From Apodemus sylvaticus (Eukaryota > Chordata > Mammalia > Rodentia > Muridae): a stretch of DNA of 64,000 nt. The notes beneath the pieces are model-generated. The model was given only the letters and a program-made list of their open reading frames with translations, made no database searches and had not been told where the DNA came from. Shown one piece after another: positions 30,641-40,439 of the stretch (the stretch's first letter is position 1; each line of letters opens with the position of its first letter). The DNA lies in assembly GCF_947179515.1 (NCBI RefSeq), contig NC_067477.1, forward strand, positions 119,904,562 through 119,968,561, written 5' to 3'. The translations under genes were made by a program, and so were the position numbers.

Positions 30641-30944
30641 TTGTATCGCGTTGTTGCTGTAACTTTCTCGGGCTCCAGTAAGTTTGTCTGAAGCATTCTG
30701 GAGGCCGGTGAGTGAGTCACTGGTCCAGAGTTTGAGAAGTGATGGCAGATCAATGGTGCTGATATCTGGAATCAGAAGACACTGGCAAGTCTCCTTCCAA
30801 ACTGGCTGGGACCATTCACACTCCCTTTGGCTTGTGATAGAGCATCGTGGTTTCTATTCTCCCGCTCCTTCGCCAGAGGTGGAGAGGACAAAGCGGGACA
30901 CCGCAGAAGCTGGCTGAGTCTCCCTATGATCGGGCTGTGAGAGC

Positions 30945-31252
30945 GGAAGCAGAGCCTCGCAGTTACCCACGGGCAGAGCCTCACAGTGATGGGGGGTAGT
31001 GGGTGACGCCACGGGGAAAGCCTCGCAGTGATGGGGCTGGTGGGTGACGCCATGGGCAGAGCTTCACAGCGATGGGGGGGGGTGACCCCACGGGCAGAGC
31101 CTCGCAGTGATGGGGGGTTGACCCCATGGGCAGAGCCTCGCAGTGATGGCGGGGGTGACCCCATGGGCAGAGCCTCGCAGTGATGGGGGGGGGGTGACCC
31201 CATGGGCAGAGCCTCGCAGTGATGGGGGGGGGGGGTGACCCCACGGGCAGAC
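30945..31252. repeat. Minisatellite, unit about 36-42 bp, ~8 copies
   Basis: Units start at about 30945, 30972, 31014, 31055, 31093, 31129, 31166 and 31205, with a partial copy at 31246. The core is ggcagagcctcgcagtgatg, then a G run of 3-11, then tgaccccatg. Copies get more alike and G runs longer towards the right, consistent with recent expansion there. On the minus strand it gives repeated proline-rich frames that are not genes. Confidence 0.96.
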
Positions 31253-31638
31253 AGAAGACAAGCTGTGTCTTCAGTGTATCCATTCCCTGAGGTCGGCTGT
31301 TTCCCTCTGTGGGCTCCATGGAGACCTCGGGTGTGCCGTTCCCTTTTGGGTTGCAGCTAATTAATTTGGTTTCCGTTGCTTTTAGCTAAAAGACAGAACT
31401 CGTGATTAAAACGCAGAGATGACCTCTGCTTTCACATCCCTATCTTGTGTTCATATAGATTCTCAATTCTCCTCTCCTCTGGGCCATCCCACCTCACTGT
31501 CTGAGGCTGTACATTCCTAGCCCCAGGCACCACACTTAGGGTTCGGTAATTCCTGAGTCCCTCTTTTGGGAAGAAGAGCAGGGAAGGAAACCAAGCCCCT
31601 GAAAATGGCAATGAAGAACAGTGACCCGTCTTCTCAGG
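31253..31638. other. Single-copy-like sequence
   Basis: No repeat recognised. Confidence 0.45.
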
Positions 31639-31646
31639 GTGGACTC

Positions 31647-31905
31647 TTCTTCCTTCCTTCTTTCCTTCCTTCCTTCCTTCCTTCCTTCCTTCCTTCCTTC
31701 CTTCCCTTTCTTTCTTTCTTTTTTGTTTTTTTTTGTTTTTTTTTTGTTTTTGGATTTGGTTTTTTTGAGACAGGGTTTCTCTGTGTAGCCCTGGCTGTCC
31801 TGGAACTCACTCTGTAGACCAGGCTGGCCTCAAACTCAGAAATCCACCTGCCTCAGCCTCCCAGAGTGCTGGGATTACAGGCATGAGCCACCACCGCCCA
31901 GCCAA
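31647..31905 (-). mobile_element. B1 SINE, antisense, with expanded (GGAA)n tail
   Basis: Body 31757-31903. The A tail (T-rich on plus) carries a (TTCC)n array at 31650-31706. A short target duplication gtggactc at 31639-31646 and 31906-31913 encloses both, so the array arose in the SINE tail. Confidence 0.92.
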
Positions 31906-31913
31906 GTGGACTC

Positions 31914-32769
31914 AGGCTGGCTTCTGTGCCTGGGCCTCATCAGAGATGGTCTCAGATAGGTCACTGTCCCTGTTTTAAGAGAGAGAAAGGAGAAAAATGT
32001 GAAGAAAAGCTTAAGAAGAGAAACATACTGGAGGACTCCACCTCTCCTTTTGGCTTCAATTATTATATTGTATTAACAAAACTCATTTTGTTAACAATCC
32101 ACATAACAGTTGTAGCTTCTCAGAGACAGAGACAACATAAACACATAAACACAGACTGTCGGGCTCCTTGGGAGTGCTGCGTTGACTGTTTATTAACAAA
32201 GAGTGAGAACAACGAGGTGCTAAGTCTCACCCACCCAGAGCAGAAGACTCGCTTTATTCCAGGAACATCGTCTGCCCCATCGGTGGCAGCAGGCCCTGCC
32301 TTCTGCTTGACTTGAGAGTTCTGCTTGATATGACCCATGCTGCTAGAACTTCATGTATACGCTTCTCAGATGGAAGCGTATTTCATTCTGGAATAATCCT
32401 GAGAAGAAATGATGGTCACGGGGTTAAACATTCAACTCCACATCCGCCATTCCCGCCACATGTCTCCTTGTCTCCCTCCTTCCAAGCCTGCTAGAACCAT
32501 CATGGACACGTCTATGGTTGACCAGCTCCTATGCTCCCAAGGTAGGCGCCCCCCCACTGGAATGCGGGGGGGGGGGCAGCACACTCCTCTATATTGCTTC
32601 AAGTCCCACTCTACACCCCCCCAACACTAGCAGTGCCCTATCTTGCTGCCCTAGGTGGATGTCCATGAAGATTCCTCTGCCTGTTGCACATTTAGGACAG
32701 GTGGGAGATGTGTGCCAGAGAGACCTGCTGGTCTTCTGTCTTGTGCCTGTGACCAGGGCAGAGCTGTGG
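31914..32769. other. Single-copy-like sequence
   Basis: No transposon recognised; a G run at 32565-32575. The overlapping frames at 31926-32862 have no known domain. Confidence 0.45.
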
Positions 32770-32920
32770 ACTTGTGTGTGTGCACCTGCACATGAGGTGC
32801 AGAGGAGGTGTAGGACCCCCTGGAGCTGGAATGCCATCGTGAGCCAACTGAATGTGTGCTAGGAGTCAGGGTCTCTTGGAGAGCAGCTGGTCTTTTAAGT
32901 GCTGAACCATCTCTACATCC
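32770..32920 (-). mobile_element. B3-type SINE, antisense
   Basis: 'gtgtgtgcacctgcacatgaggtgcagaggagg', 'ccctggagctggaatgcc', ending 'agtgctgaaccatctctacatccc'. Confidence 0.75.
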
Positions 32921-34099
32921 CGTCATCCTGCACCATTCTTAAGGCCTGCCCTACAGTGGAAATGGGGAGGCCCCGCCACCCGTGGAGGATGCCCATTCTA
33001 GCTTCTTTTGTACTTTCTTCTGAGCTACTCTGAAATCTCTACTGTCGCTTGTGTCAGACAGGGACGAGGAAAGTCCTGGAAGCTGATCGCTGGACAATGC
33101 AGTCAGAAGCGTGAGACATCTTCAACTCTAGAGAGTCCACGCAAGCTGTGTACGCTGTCACTATAACGGACTTCACTTCTCAGCCCCAGGGATAGCCTGG
33201 TCCTCCATTGCCCTGGTGCCCAGGCTTTTCAGTCTGAGTCCCAGTACTTAAAAAAGACATGGGTGGCTTCTTGTCAGAGGGAAGGAGCAGGTAGCTGGGG
33301 TCATGCCTTTGAAGGTTATCCCTAGTGTTTGGGCCTCTATAGATTCCCCTGTGTCCTGACAACCGTGAGGAGAGTGGCTGGTCACATGTTCCGACTGCCA
33401 GGATATTCCATCCACGTTTGTAGAGCCAGGCAACCAGGGTTAGAACTCTCTGAAAGCACAAGCAAATAATGCCCCCTCTCTTAAGGTGTTTCTGCTTAAC
33501 CGTCATGGACACATCTGTTTGGTCAGAGCAGATAACTAATGAACCTGTGCGAGCCCAAGCCTGCGAGACCCAGGGCTTGCCAAGGGATGGAAAGTTGGTT
33601 GGTAAGCTGGAAAGGTTTGGGGAGCCAAGACTAGAGTGACAGGCGGTCTTGAGAGTCCTGTAAAGGATCCTTGTAAGTTGACCTCAAATTCATACCAGAA
33701 GCTCAGGAGACCACCCTATGGAAGGACCAGAGAAACTGTGCAGTTTGAGCAGGAAAATATGGGTTGGGGGTGGGCGGGTCATCAATCAAGTAGCCAGAAT
33801 CTATTCATTCAGGAAGTCTGAGTCTGCATGTGAAGCCCCGGGAAGGCACGGAGTGACGAAGGTACAAGAGGATTGGGCTCCGGCTCCTTCCTTTCAACTC
33901 AAGGAGATGAGTCACCCACCCAGAGGTGCTGGCCCAGATTTCACCCTCCTCTGCTTGAGACTAACTCAATGGTCCAGAGGATGTACCCAGAGGATAGAGA
34001 CCACAGTACAGTGGATGAGTCACAGGACTGAGTCACAGCCCACTCAGCCCCTTGCAGGGCTCTGACGGAGGCTCTGCCAGCACAGCGGCATCCTAGCCT
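32921..34099. other. 1.2-kb repeat-free block with AP-1 motifs
   Basis: No transposon recognised. Frames of 61-115 codons at 33180-33512 and 33718-34065 lack known domains. Three AP-1 sites lie near its right end. Confidence 0.5.
33908..34035. promoter_or_regulatory. Cluster of three AP-1 (TGAGTCA) motifs
   Basis: Exact TGAGTCA at 33908-33914, 34016-34022 and 34029-34035. The motif is the known FOS/JUN binding site. About eight TGA(C/G)TCA are expected by chance in 64 kb, so three within 130 bp is a local excess. Activity is inference. Confidence 0.4.

Positions 34100-34101
<2 letters not shown>

Positions 34102-34136
<35 letters not shown>
34102..34136. repeat. (CA)n microsatellite
   Basis: About 17 CA units. 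Confidence 0.97.
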
Positions 34137-34138
<2 letters not shown>

Positions 34139-35255
34139 CTCCTCCAGACTGATGACCTCACAGCATGCTTCACATGACTGCTAGCCTCACAGATTTCACA
34201 CGTTCAGCGAACACTCCTGCATCTACCACATAATGAGCTCCTCACCCCAGCCTTAGTCACTCACCCACTCCTCCGCTCATTCCTTGATCAGGTACTGAAC
34301 TGACATCCCAGTCCTGGCCTTTAAGGAGGTCGCCAGGCAGCAGAAGAGTAGTTCCCATCCTGGCTTTACCACTTGAGAGGCAACAAGAGATCCTTCCACA
34401 AATCAGCCTTCCATCCCAGGCAGCACTCAACAGGACATCCAGGCTGAGACGTGGGCCCTGAACGTAGGGATGGGTAGAGGACATGTGACCCCAGGACTCA
34501 CAGCCTGGACTGTTTTTCTTCCCAGAAGGAACAGCAAGCCAAAAGGGTGTTATCTATACAGATCTAAACATTCAGTTTTCTTTGAATGCCACACGGGGCT
34601 GGCTATACAGTGAGATCTGTATCAAACTTTAATTAATTGTCAGGTCCCAAGGAAACCCAGGACAAGGCTCACTCAGTACCTGAGGCTCCTCCCAGCCCTT
34701 CTCACCCTGCCTTCTACCCTAATCCTCTTCAGCACAGGGGCCTCAGTCCCTTCCCCAGATCCCCATTCCTGCCACAGTGGCCACATGCTCTCTCGGTCTT
34801 CCTGGTCCTAGCCTCCTCTCTCCGTTCCCTTGCCCTCTCTCCTGTTCTCTCTCTTCTTTTCCCATCTTGCTCCCCACCCCACCCCCACTCTCTTCTTGTG
34901 GCCTGGTTCAGTCTGCTGAGCAAGCTTTGTCTGCTGCTTTCTCTCCCTGTCTGGACGTTTCCTAGATGCCTCTAGCTGAACTTGCCTTCATAACTACAAT
35001 AAAACCCTTCTTCTCAACTACACTTGGAGCAGTCATATCCTCATTTGCGTTAATAATAAAAAAATAAGTTCACAGAGGAGAAAGGAAGTACAGTACTTTG
35101 ATAATCTTCATCTATTTACAGCCTTAAATATAACGTTTACTATGGAAGTTACCATGCCACAGGAAGACACTGAGCCTAAACTAGTGGGCTCAGAAGAAGT
35201 TCTAGCCTTACTTGGCCATTGTCAGTGTGACTATTGAGTTGGGGCTGTTTTTAAA
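34137..35255. other. Single-copy-like, pyrimidine-rich in part
   Basis: 34680-34970 is strongly C/T-rich on the plus strand with many ccctc and cttcc words but no regular repeat. Frames there are a composition effect. Confidence 0.45.
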
Positions 35256-35348
35256 AGTGGTGTTGTCTCATTGTGCCACCCAGGTCAGCTGCAAAGCCCC
35301 TCAGCCTCCTAAGCAGCTGGATTGTAAGTGTGCCACTGTACTCTGCTT
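35256..35348 (-). mobile_element. Old 7SL-type (PB1-like) SINE fragment, antisense
   Basis: 'tctcattgtgccacccaggtcagctgc', 'ccctcagcctcctaagcagctggattgtaagtgtgccac'. Confidence 0.55.
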
Positions 35349-35466
35349 GAATTGTAGCAAGTGACAGCAGAGGCACCTGACAGTCAGAAAATACACTATC
35401 AGAACTCAGATGACTTTTAGGTAGCTAGATCTTATCTAACTACTTCATTTTAAAAGTAGGAACTGA

Positions 35467-35684
35467 GGGCTAAAGAGCCGGCTCAGCAGTTAACAATCAC
35501 GGATTGCTCTTCTAGAGAACCAGGGATCAGTTCTGAGCACTCCTATGACAACTCGCAACCATCTCTAACTACAGTACTCTGCAAAGTACTCTGATGTCCC
35601 CGTCTGACTTCCATAGGCACTGTGACATGTGGTACACAGACATACTTTGGGCAAACACCCATGCACACAAAATAAAAACAAACA
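35467..35684 (+). mobile_element. B3-type SINE
   Basis: 'agggctaaagagccggctcagcagttaac' to 'cgcaaccatctctaactacagt' and 'acccatgcacacaaaataaa'. Confidence 0.85.
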
Positions 35685-35689
35685 TATCC

Positions 35690-35838
35690 ATGCTGGGCGT
35701 GGTTGGTACAGGCCTTAAATCTCAGCTCTTGAGAGGCAGAGGCAGGTGGATCTCTATAAGTTCCCCTGGGCTACACAGCAAATTTCAGGACAGTCAGAGA
35801 TACATAGTGAAACCTTGTCTCAAAATAAATAAATAAAA
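35690..35838 (+). mobile_element. B1 SINE
   Basis: 'atgctgggcgtggttggtacaggccttaaatctcagc' to 'gtgaaaccttgtctcaaaataaataaataaa'. Confidence 0.9.
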
Positions 35839-35875
35839 TCTCAAAAAAAAAATAGAAGTAGAAATCCATATCTAA

Positions 35876-35995
35876 TATGATGGCTTATGCCCACAGTCCC
35901 TGAACTTGGAAAGCGGAGACAGAAGGAACATCATAAATTTAAGGCTAGCCAGGTCTACATGATGAGGCCTGTTGTCCCTCTCAAAAAATGAAGCT
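35876..35995 (+). mobile_element. B1/B4-like fragment
   Basis: 'gatggcttatgcccacagtccctgaacttggaaagcgg' to 'gttgtccctctcaaaaaatg'. Confidence 0.65.
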
Positions 35996-36039
35996 TAATT
36001 ATTTGATAATTTCTGTCTATTTTCCATTCTACTTATTCC

Positions 36040-36545
36040 AGAAATAAAGCATATTACAGAAGTAATAAAATACTGCATTAATCTCAGCATACCTTTTTAA
36101 ACAACTGTAAGCATGCAATATAAATAATGCTATGTACTCTTTTATTTGCTCTTATGTTCTAACAATTTCTATTTTTGCTATCTTTTTGTAAAAGATCTTA
36201 TGTATATGACTACATTGTAGCTAATCTTCAGACACACCAGAAGAGGGCATCAGATCCCATTACAGATGGTTGTGAGTCACCATGTGGTTGCTGGGTTTTG
36301 AACTCGGGACCTCTGGAAGAACAGTAAGTGCTCTTAATCACTGAGCCATCTCTCCAGCCCGATCTTTGTTATTTTTAATGACTGTATATTATCCCAGCAA
36401 GAAGAGAGTCTTAATTTTTTTCATGACTTATTTGACCATTTAAATCATACTCCAGTATTAGATATTAAGGTGATACATGTTGCTTTTTCAACCATTTCTG
36501 CCTTTGGGATAGACTCATAAGTGAAGCTGGAAACATTTTGAAGTC
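36040..36545 (-). mobile_element. Ancient L1M fragment, antisense, split by a B2
   Basis: The right part 'tttttaatgactgtatattatccca', 'gacttatttgaccatttaaatcat' and 'tttctgcctttgggatagactcataagtgaagctgg' follows the antisense L1M 3' end. The left part (36040-36194) is compatible with it but weaker. A B2 at 36195-36361 interrupts it. Confidence 0.6.
36195..36361 (-). mobile_element. B2 SINE, antisense, full length
   Basis: 'cattacagatggttgtgagtcaccatgtggttgctgggttttgaactcgggacctctgg' ending 'ctgagccatctctccagccc'. Confidence 0.96.
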
Positions 36546-37480
36546 AGGACATATATGTTAACAAATTTTGTGACTATGGAACGAATCAGCACCTCATCTA
36601 TACAAGCTATTCTTACTGGATATTTTTCTTTTCATTGCCCAAAATGGCTTAAAGAAAACAGCTTCAATTTCAATGTGTGACCACAATGTTTATGGTTAAA
36701 CCTTCTGACCCATCTACTCTACCACAGACTCACAGTGATAACCAGGAGCATGTCTTGATGTCTGTCAAGACATAACTGGGGACTAGGAATCTTAAATACA
36801 ACATGCTCAAAGTCCGTGGAGAGGAAAGGGCTTCCTTTAAGCCATTTTTAGCTATTTATAGATGCTAGGTATTACTGTAGTTAGAAAAATGGCCAGATCT
36901 AGTTAACCTGTAGTACCCCAGCAAACAGTAGTACCCCAGTTTCATTTGCAAGGAGTGAGCAGGATGTGTGCTTCAGACTCCCACAGAAGCCTCACATGAC
37001 CATGAGTTTTCTGTCAAACTGTGAAATCACTTACACGAGATAATTTCTATAGAATATGGAGCCTAACACATTTAGGACACACATGCACTTTCTGTAGATA
37101 TTCAACTGTTTTTTACCCTGGCATTTCATTAGACTGTAGAGGTTCCTACTCCCCTATCCAAAGTCTTGGTCTCCAGGTCTCACTCTGATCCCAGCAGCAC
37201 ACAGCCTTCAGGGAAGAAAGCTTGCGGGATGCCCTATCAGTGACAAATCACAAGCCACTAACCCTGAAGTAACACCAAGGCGTTTGGGAACCAGGATTGC
37301 ACATGCGTGTGGGCAGTGCACTCAAGGATAAACGGATGCCATCCTTCTGCAGAGAGTGCTGAGGACACACAGCCTCCGACATTGGCAATGCCCAAGCACT
37401 TGTTTTCACTAGAACAACTGCTGGTGGGGAGGTACTCAAATAGGTGACAATGAGAATGTGGCACTGATGGCCTCGATGAG
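36546..37480. other. AT-leaning single-copy sequence
   Basis: No repeat recognised. CTATTTATAG at 36852-36861 is a perfect MEF2 consensus, but about four such sites are expected by chance in 64 kb. Confidence 0.45.
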
Positions 37481-37481
37481 G

Positions 37482-37584
37482 CTTCTTCTTCTTCTTCTTC
37501 TTCTTCTTCTTCTTCTTCTTCTTCTTCTTCTTCTTCTTCTTCCTCCTCCTCCTCCTCCTCCTCCTCCTCTAACACAAGCTCTCA

Positions 37585-37681
<97 letters not shown>
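37482..37681. repeat. Compound microsatellite (CTT)n(CCT)n(CA)n(GA)n
   Basis: (TTC)n 37482-37542, (CCT)n 37543-37569, (CA)22 37588-37631 and (GA)~24 37632-37680. Two pyrimidine/purine strand-asymmetric blocks flank a Z-DNA-prone CA run. The poly-E, poly-L and poly-R frames across it are artefacts. Confidence 0.98.
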
Positions 37682-37682
<1 letters not shown>

Positions 37683-37683
<1 letters not shown>

Positions 37684-37776
37684 AGGATGACCTTGAATTT
37701 GTGGCTATTCTCTTGTTTTTGCCTCCAGGGTGCAGAGTACCAGGATTACAAGCATGCACCATGATGCCTAGCTAGA
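37683..37776 (-). mobile_element. B1/B4-like fragment, antisense
   Basis: 'gatcaggatgaccttgaatttgtgg' and 'accaggattacaagcatgcaccatgatgcctagc'. Confidence 0.6.
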
Positions 37777-37794
37777 AATTTTTGTTACTTTGTT

Positions 37795-37922
37795 CTTTGA
37801 GACTGGGTCTCTTTATATAGTCCTGGCTGTCCTGGAACTCACTCTGTAGACCCGGCTCCAACTCAGAGATTCACCTGCTTCTGCCTCCCATGTGCTGGGA
37901 TTAAAGGCATACATCACCATGC
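37795..37922 (-). mobile_element. B1 SINE, antisense
   Basis: 'ctttgagactgggtctctttatatagtcctggctgtcctggaac' to 'tgctgggattaaaggcatacatcaccatgc'. Confidence 0.92.
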
Positions 37923-37940
37923 TTTGACTTGGGAATTTTT

Positions 37941-38133
37941 TCTTTTCTTTTCTTCTTTTTTTCTTTTTAAAATGTACATGGGCACACTGTTGCTGGCTTC
38001 CGACACACCAGAGAGAACATCGGATCCCATCTCAGAGGGCTGTGAGCCACCATGTGGTTGCTGGGAATTGAACTCAGGACCTCTGGAAGAGCAGTTAATG
38101 TTCTTAACTGCTGAGACATCTCTCCAGCCTCAC
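37941..38133 (-). mobile_element. B2 SINE, antisense
   Basis: 13-bp target duplication cttgggaattttt at 37928-37940 and 38134-38146. Confidence 0.96.
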
Positions 38134-38191
38134 CTTGGGAATTTTTAATAATTGAAATTTCCCAACATATGTAATAGAATGTTTCATGCTT

Positions 38192-38364
38192 TTTTTGTTT
38201 TGTTTTGTTTTTTGAATTTTGTTTTTTCAGGACAGGGTTTCTCCATATAGCCCTGGCTGTCCTGGAACTCACTCTGTAGACCAGGCTGGCCTCGAACTCA
38301 GAAATCTGCCTGCCTCTGCCTCCCAGAGTACTGGGATTATAGGTGTGCGCCACCACTGCCCGAC
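38192..38364 (-). mobile_element. B1 SINE, antisense
   Basis: 12-bp target duplication tgtttcatgctt at 38180-38191 and 38365-38376. Confidence 0.97.
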
Positions 38365-38564
38365 TGTTTCATGCTTAAATTCAGAAAAAAATAAATTAAT
38401 GAAAAACAAATCACTTTTTATGAAGAAAAATGGGTATGGAAATACCAAGCCAATGACCTTGGTCCAAGTTCAAGGTCAGCAGAGGGACTGTACTCCCTGG
38501 GCCTCTGTCCTGCCCCTTCTACTCTTACAAGCATGCAGCATGCTTCTGTCTTTTCTTTGTGTTT

Positions 38565-38685
38565 AAACACAGGGTCTCACTATGTAACCCTGGCTAGCCT
38601 GGAACTCACCATGTAGACCAGGCTGGCCTCAAACTCCTAGGGATCCATCTGCCTCTGCCCAGATTAAAGGCATGTCCCACCATCC
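38565..38685 (-). mobile_element. B1 SINE, antisense, older
   Basis: 'aacacagggtctcactatgtaaccctggctagcctggaactcaccatgtagaccagg' to 'cagattaaaggcatgtcccaccat'. Confidence 0.88.
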
Positions 38686-39029
38686 TCCAACTCACCTTTT
38701 GTGTCTGAGCCTCCACTGTAAAGAGGATCACAGATGCTGCTACTTTTGGGTTGGTGAAAGTTATGGGGAGCACCACAAACCCCTAAAGTCTGGTTCTTAC
38801 CGTCTTTATACCTTGCCGATTGGCACGTGCCAGTGTGAGGAAACACGGGGATTTGGCAAACCACACAATCTACCAAGAACTTAGCTGTGAAGGGAGAGCC
38901 AGGCCAGGACTGCCTGTAAAGTTTCTGCTTCCTCTCAAGCCCTCCAGAGGCAGGGGCTCAGGGGAAGGAATCCTGACCCGCCATCTTCCTTAGACTCCAG
39001 GGTTCTCCAAGGAGGTGGGTGCTGAGTGC

Positions 39030-39047
39030 GGGGGGGGGGGGGGGGGG
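39030..39047. repeat. (G)18 homopolymer
   Basis: Eighteen uninterrupted G. Long G runs are hard to sequence, so the exact length may be unreliable. Confidence 0.9.
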
Positions 39048-39149
39048 CGGCGAAGGGGAGATCAGTGCAGCCAGGCAGGAGGCTGACCTTCAGTTAGCTG
39101 CTGCTAGACTGAACTCCCACTAGTTGCCTAGGAAGGCACCCAAAAGCAC

Positions 39150-39440
39150 TGGGGGGTAGGGGTGGGGGTTAGGGGGTGGGGGGTAGAGGGTGGAGGGTGG
39201 GACGGAGACCAGCCCCCAAGCGAAATGAAGGGCTTGGTGTGGGGAGGGAAAGGAGGAAGCAGGAAGGGGGCAATTTCAGGGAAGAAAGGAGCACTAGAGA
39301 GTGTGGGGAAGAAGGTGGAAGTCATTGTGTGGGAAGGAGGTTGCTGGACAAAGAGGAAGGTGTAGAAAGCTGAAGGAAGGTGTAGAGAAGGGTGTAGAAA
39401 GCTGAAGAGTCGTGAGGGAGGGAAGAGGAGGCGCTCCCTC
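39150..39440. repeat. Purine-rich (GGGA/GGAA) tract
   Basis: About 290 bp, overwhelmingly G and A on the plus strand, with no simple unit. Includes an imperfect pair gctgaaggaaggtgtagaga / gctgaag at 39370-39407. Confidence 0.8.
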
Positions 39441-39671
39441 CCTCCACTTCACTGCCCATTCCTTCTCCCTTGCTGAAACATCCAACCAGAGCCTTTGTGG
39501 CCTCTTGGGCTGGGTTGCAATCTCATGCCAACCGCTTGCCTTGCCGGTTGTCAGGAGGCCTCTGGGGAGGACGCTGCAGGAGCCTCAAATGCCACCTACT
39601 CCCAGCCTCTCTCCCAGTTGATGTTTCTATTTTGGGCACCACATTATTTCCTGCTGTGATTTTTTTTTCAG

Positions 39672-39692
39672 GCTTCTATTTCGAGCTCTGAG
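39672..39692 (+). other. Candidate 21-nt microexon
   Basis: Upstream tgctgtgattttttttcag is a plausible 3' splice site with a T tract and a TGC just upstream. Downstream GAG|gtaagc is a near-ideal 5' splice site. The 21 nt between are a multiple of three and open in frame 1 (ASISSSE), with no stop. No neighbouring exon is identified, so it may belong to a non-coding transcript or be chance. Confidence 0.3.
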
Positions 39693-39860
39693 GTAAGCTG
39701 TGACATCCGCTCGCTCGTGCCCACAGGCCCCTCCCGAACACTGCTGTCCTCCCGGGGCGCGGGCACCCCTCGGGCCCAGCAGCAGCCCAGCCACTGCAGG
39801 GAGTCTTGGCAGGGCCTGCCTAAAAATAGGCTTTCGGATTTCCCCTCCCCCTAGGAGGGC
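39693..39860. promoter_or_regulatory. GC-rich patch with CpGs and a MEF2 motif
   Basis: Nine CpGs in about 150 bp (tcccggggcgcgggcacccc at 39751-39770), then a perfect MEF2 consensus CTAAAAATAG at 39820-39829 and the C-rich run ttcccctccccctaggagg. Repeat-free. Promoter or enhancer role is inference from composition and motif. Confidence 0.4.
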
Positions 39861-40439
39861 AAAAGGAGGCTAGAATAGATTTCTAGGCAAGGATTTAAAG
39901 GGACTGGTGGAGTGAGGTTGACAGGGACCTGGTATAAACTGTGCCATTGTGCCTAGGAATGGGTGTGTGTGAATGCTTCCGGGTCGAAGTCATTTACTAT
40001 GTTTGGACAATGAAACCGTTAGAGATGCTGATGAAGGGTACACACCATCCCAGAAACTGTCCACAACAAACTCACAGGTAGACTCCTTGTAATTTTAGGT
40101 TTGTGCACTTCCTGGAGTTGGAGAGCCCTGGGTTCAAAGCCCTGGGTATGCATGGACGCATCCCTCCCTGCTCTCTCCCCTCAACCTCGGTATGCCTCAT
40201 TATATTTAATCAATATGTGCTTAAAAAGAAGTCTCTGTATGTGCAAGTACTTCAGAGGCAGATTGTAAGCTATGTCCTCAAGGCAACAACAGCCTCCTAA
40301 AACTCTCTTCTGGCCACCTGGCAGTGGAGGGAGGGTACTCACTGCATTGGGTCTTAGCAGACTTAGGTTCGGAATTCAGTTAGGTAGGCTCTGTTTTTGT
40401 TTTCCCTGACTTCTCTCTCACAGTAGACACAGTAGACAC
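39861..40439. other. Single-copy-like sequence
   Basis: No repeat recognised before the L1 begins near 40440. Confidence 0.45.

Noticed and set aside
30772..31319. Overlapping minus-strand frames with a repeated proline-rich motif in all three phases
   Set aside because: A tandem minisatellite with variable G runs gives open frames in every phase; no start, splice or domain support.
37258..37775. Long frames rich in poly-E, poly-L, poly-R
   Set aside because: They read through the (CTT)n(CCT)n(CA)n(GA)n microsatellite in different frames; no gene evidence.
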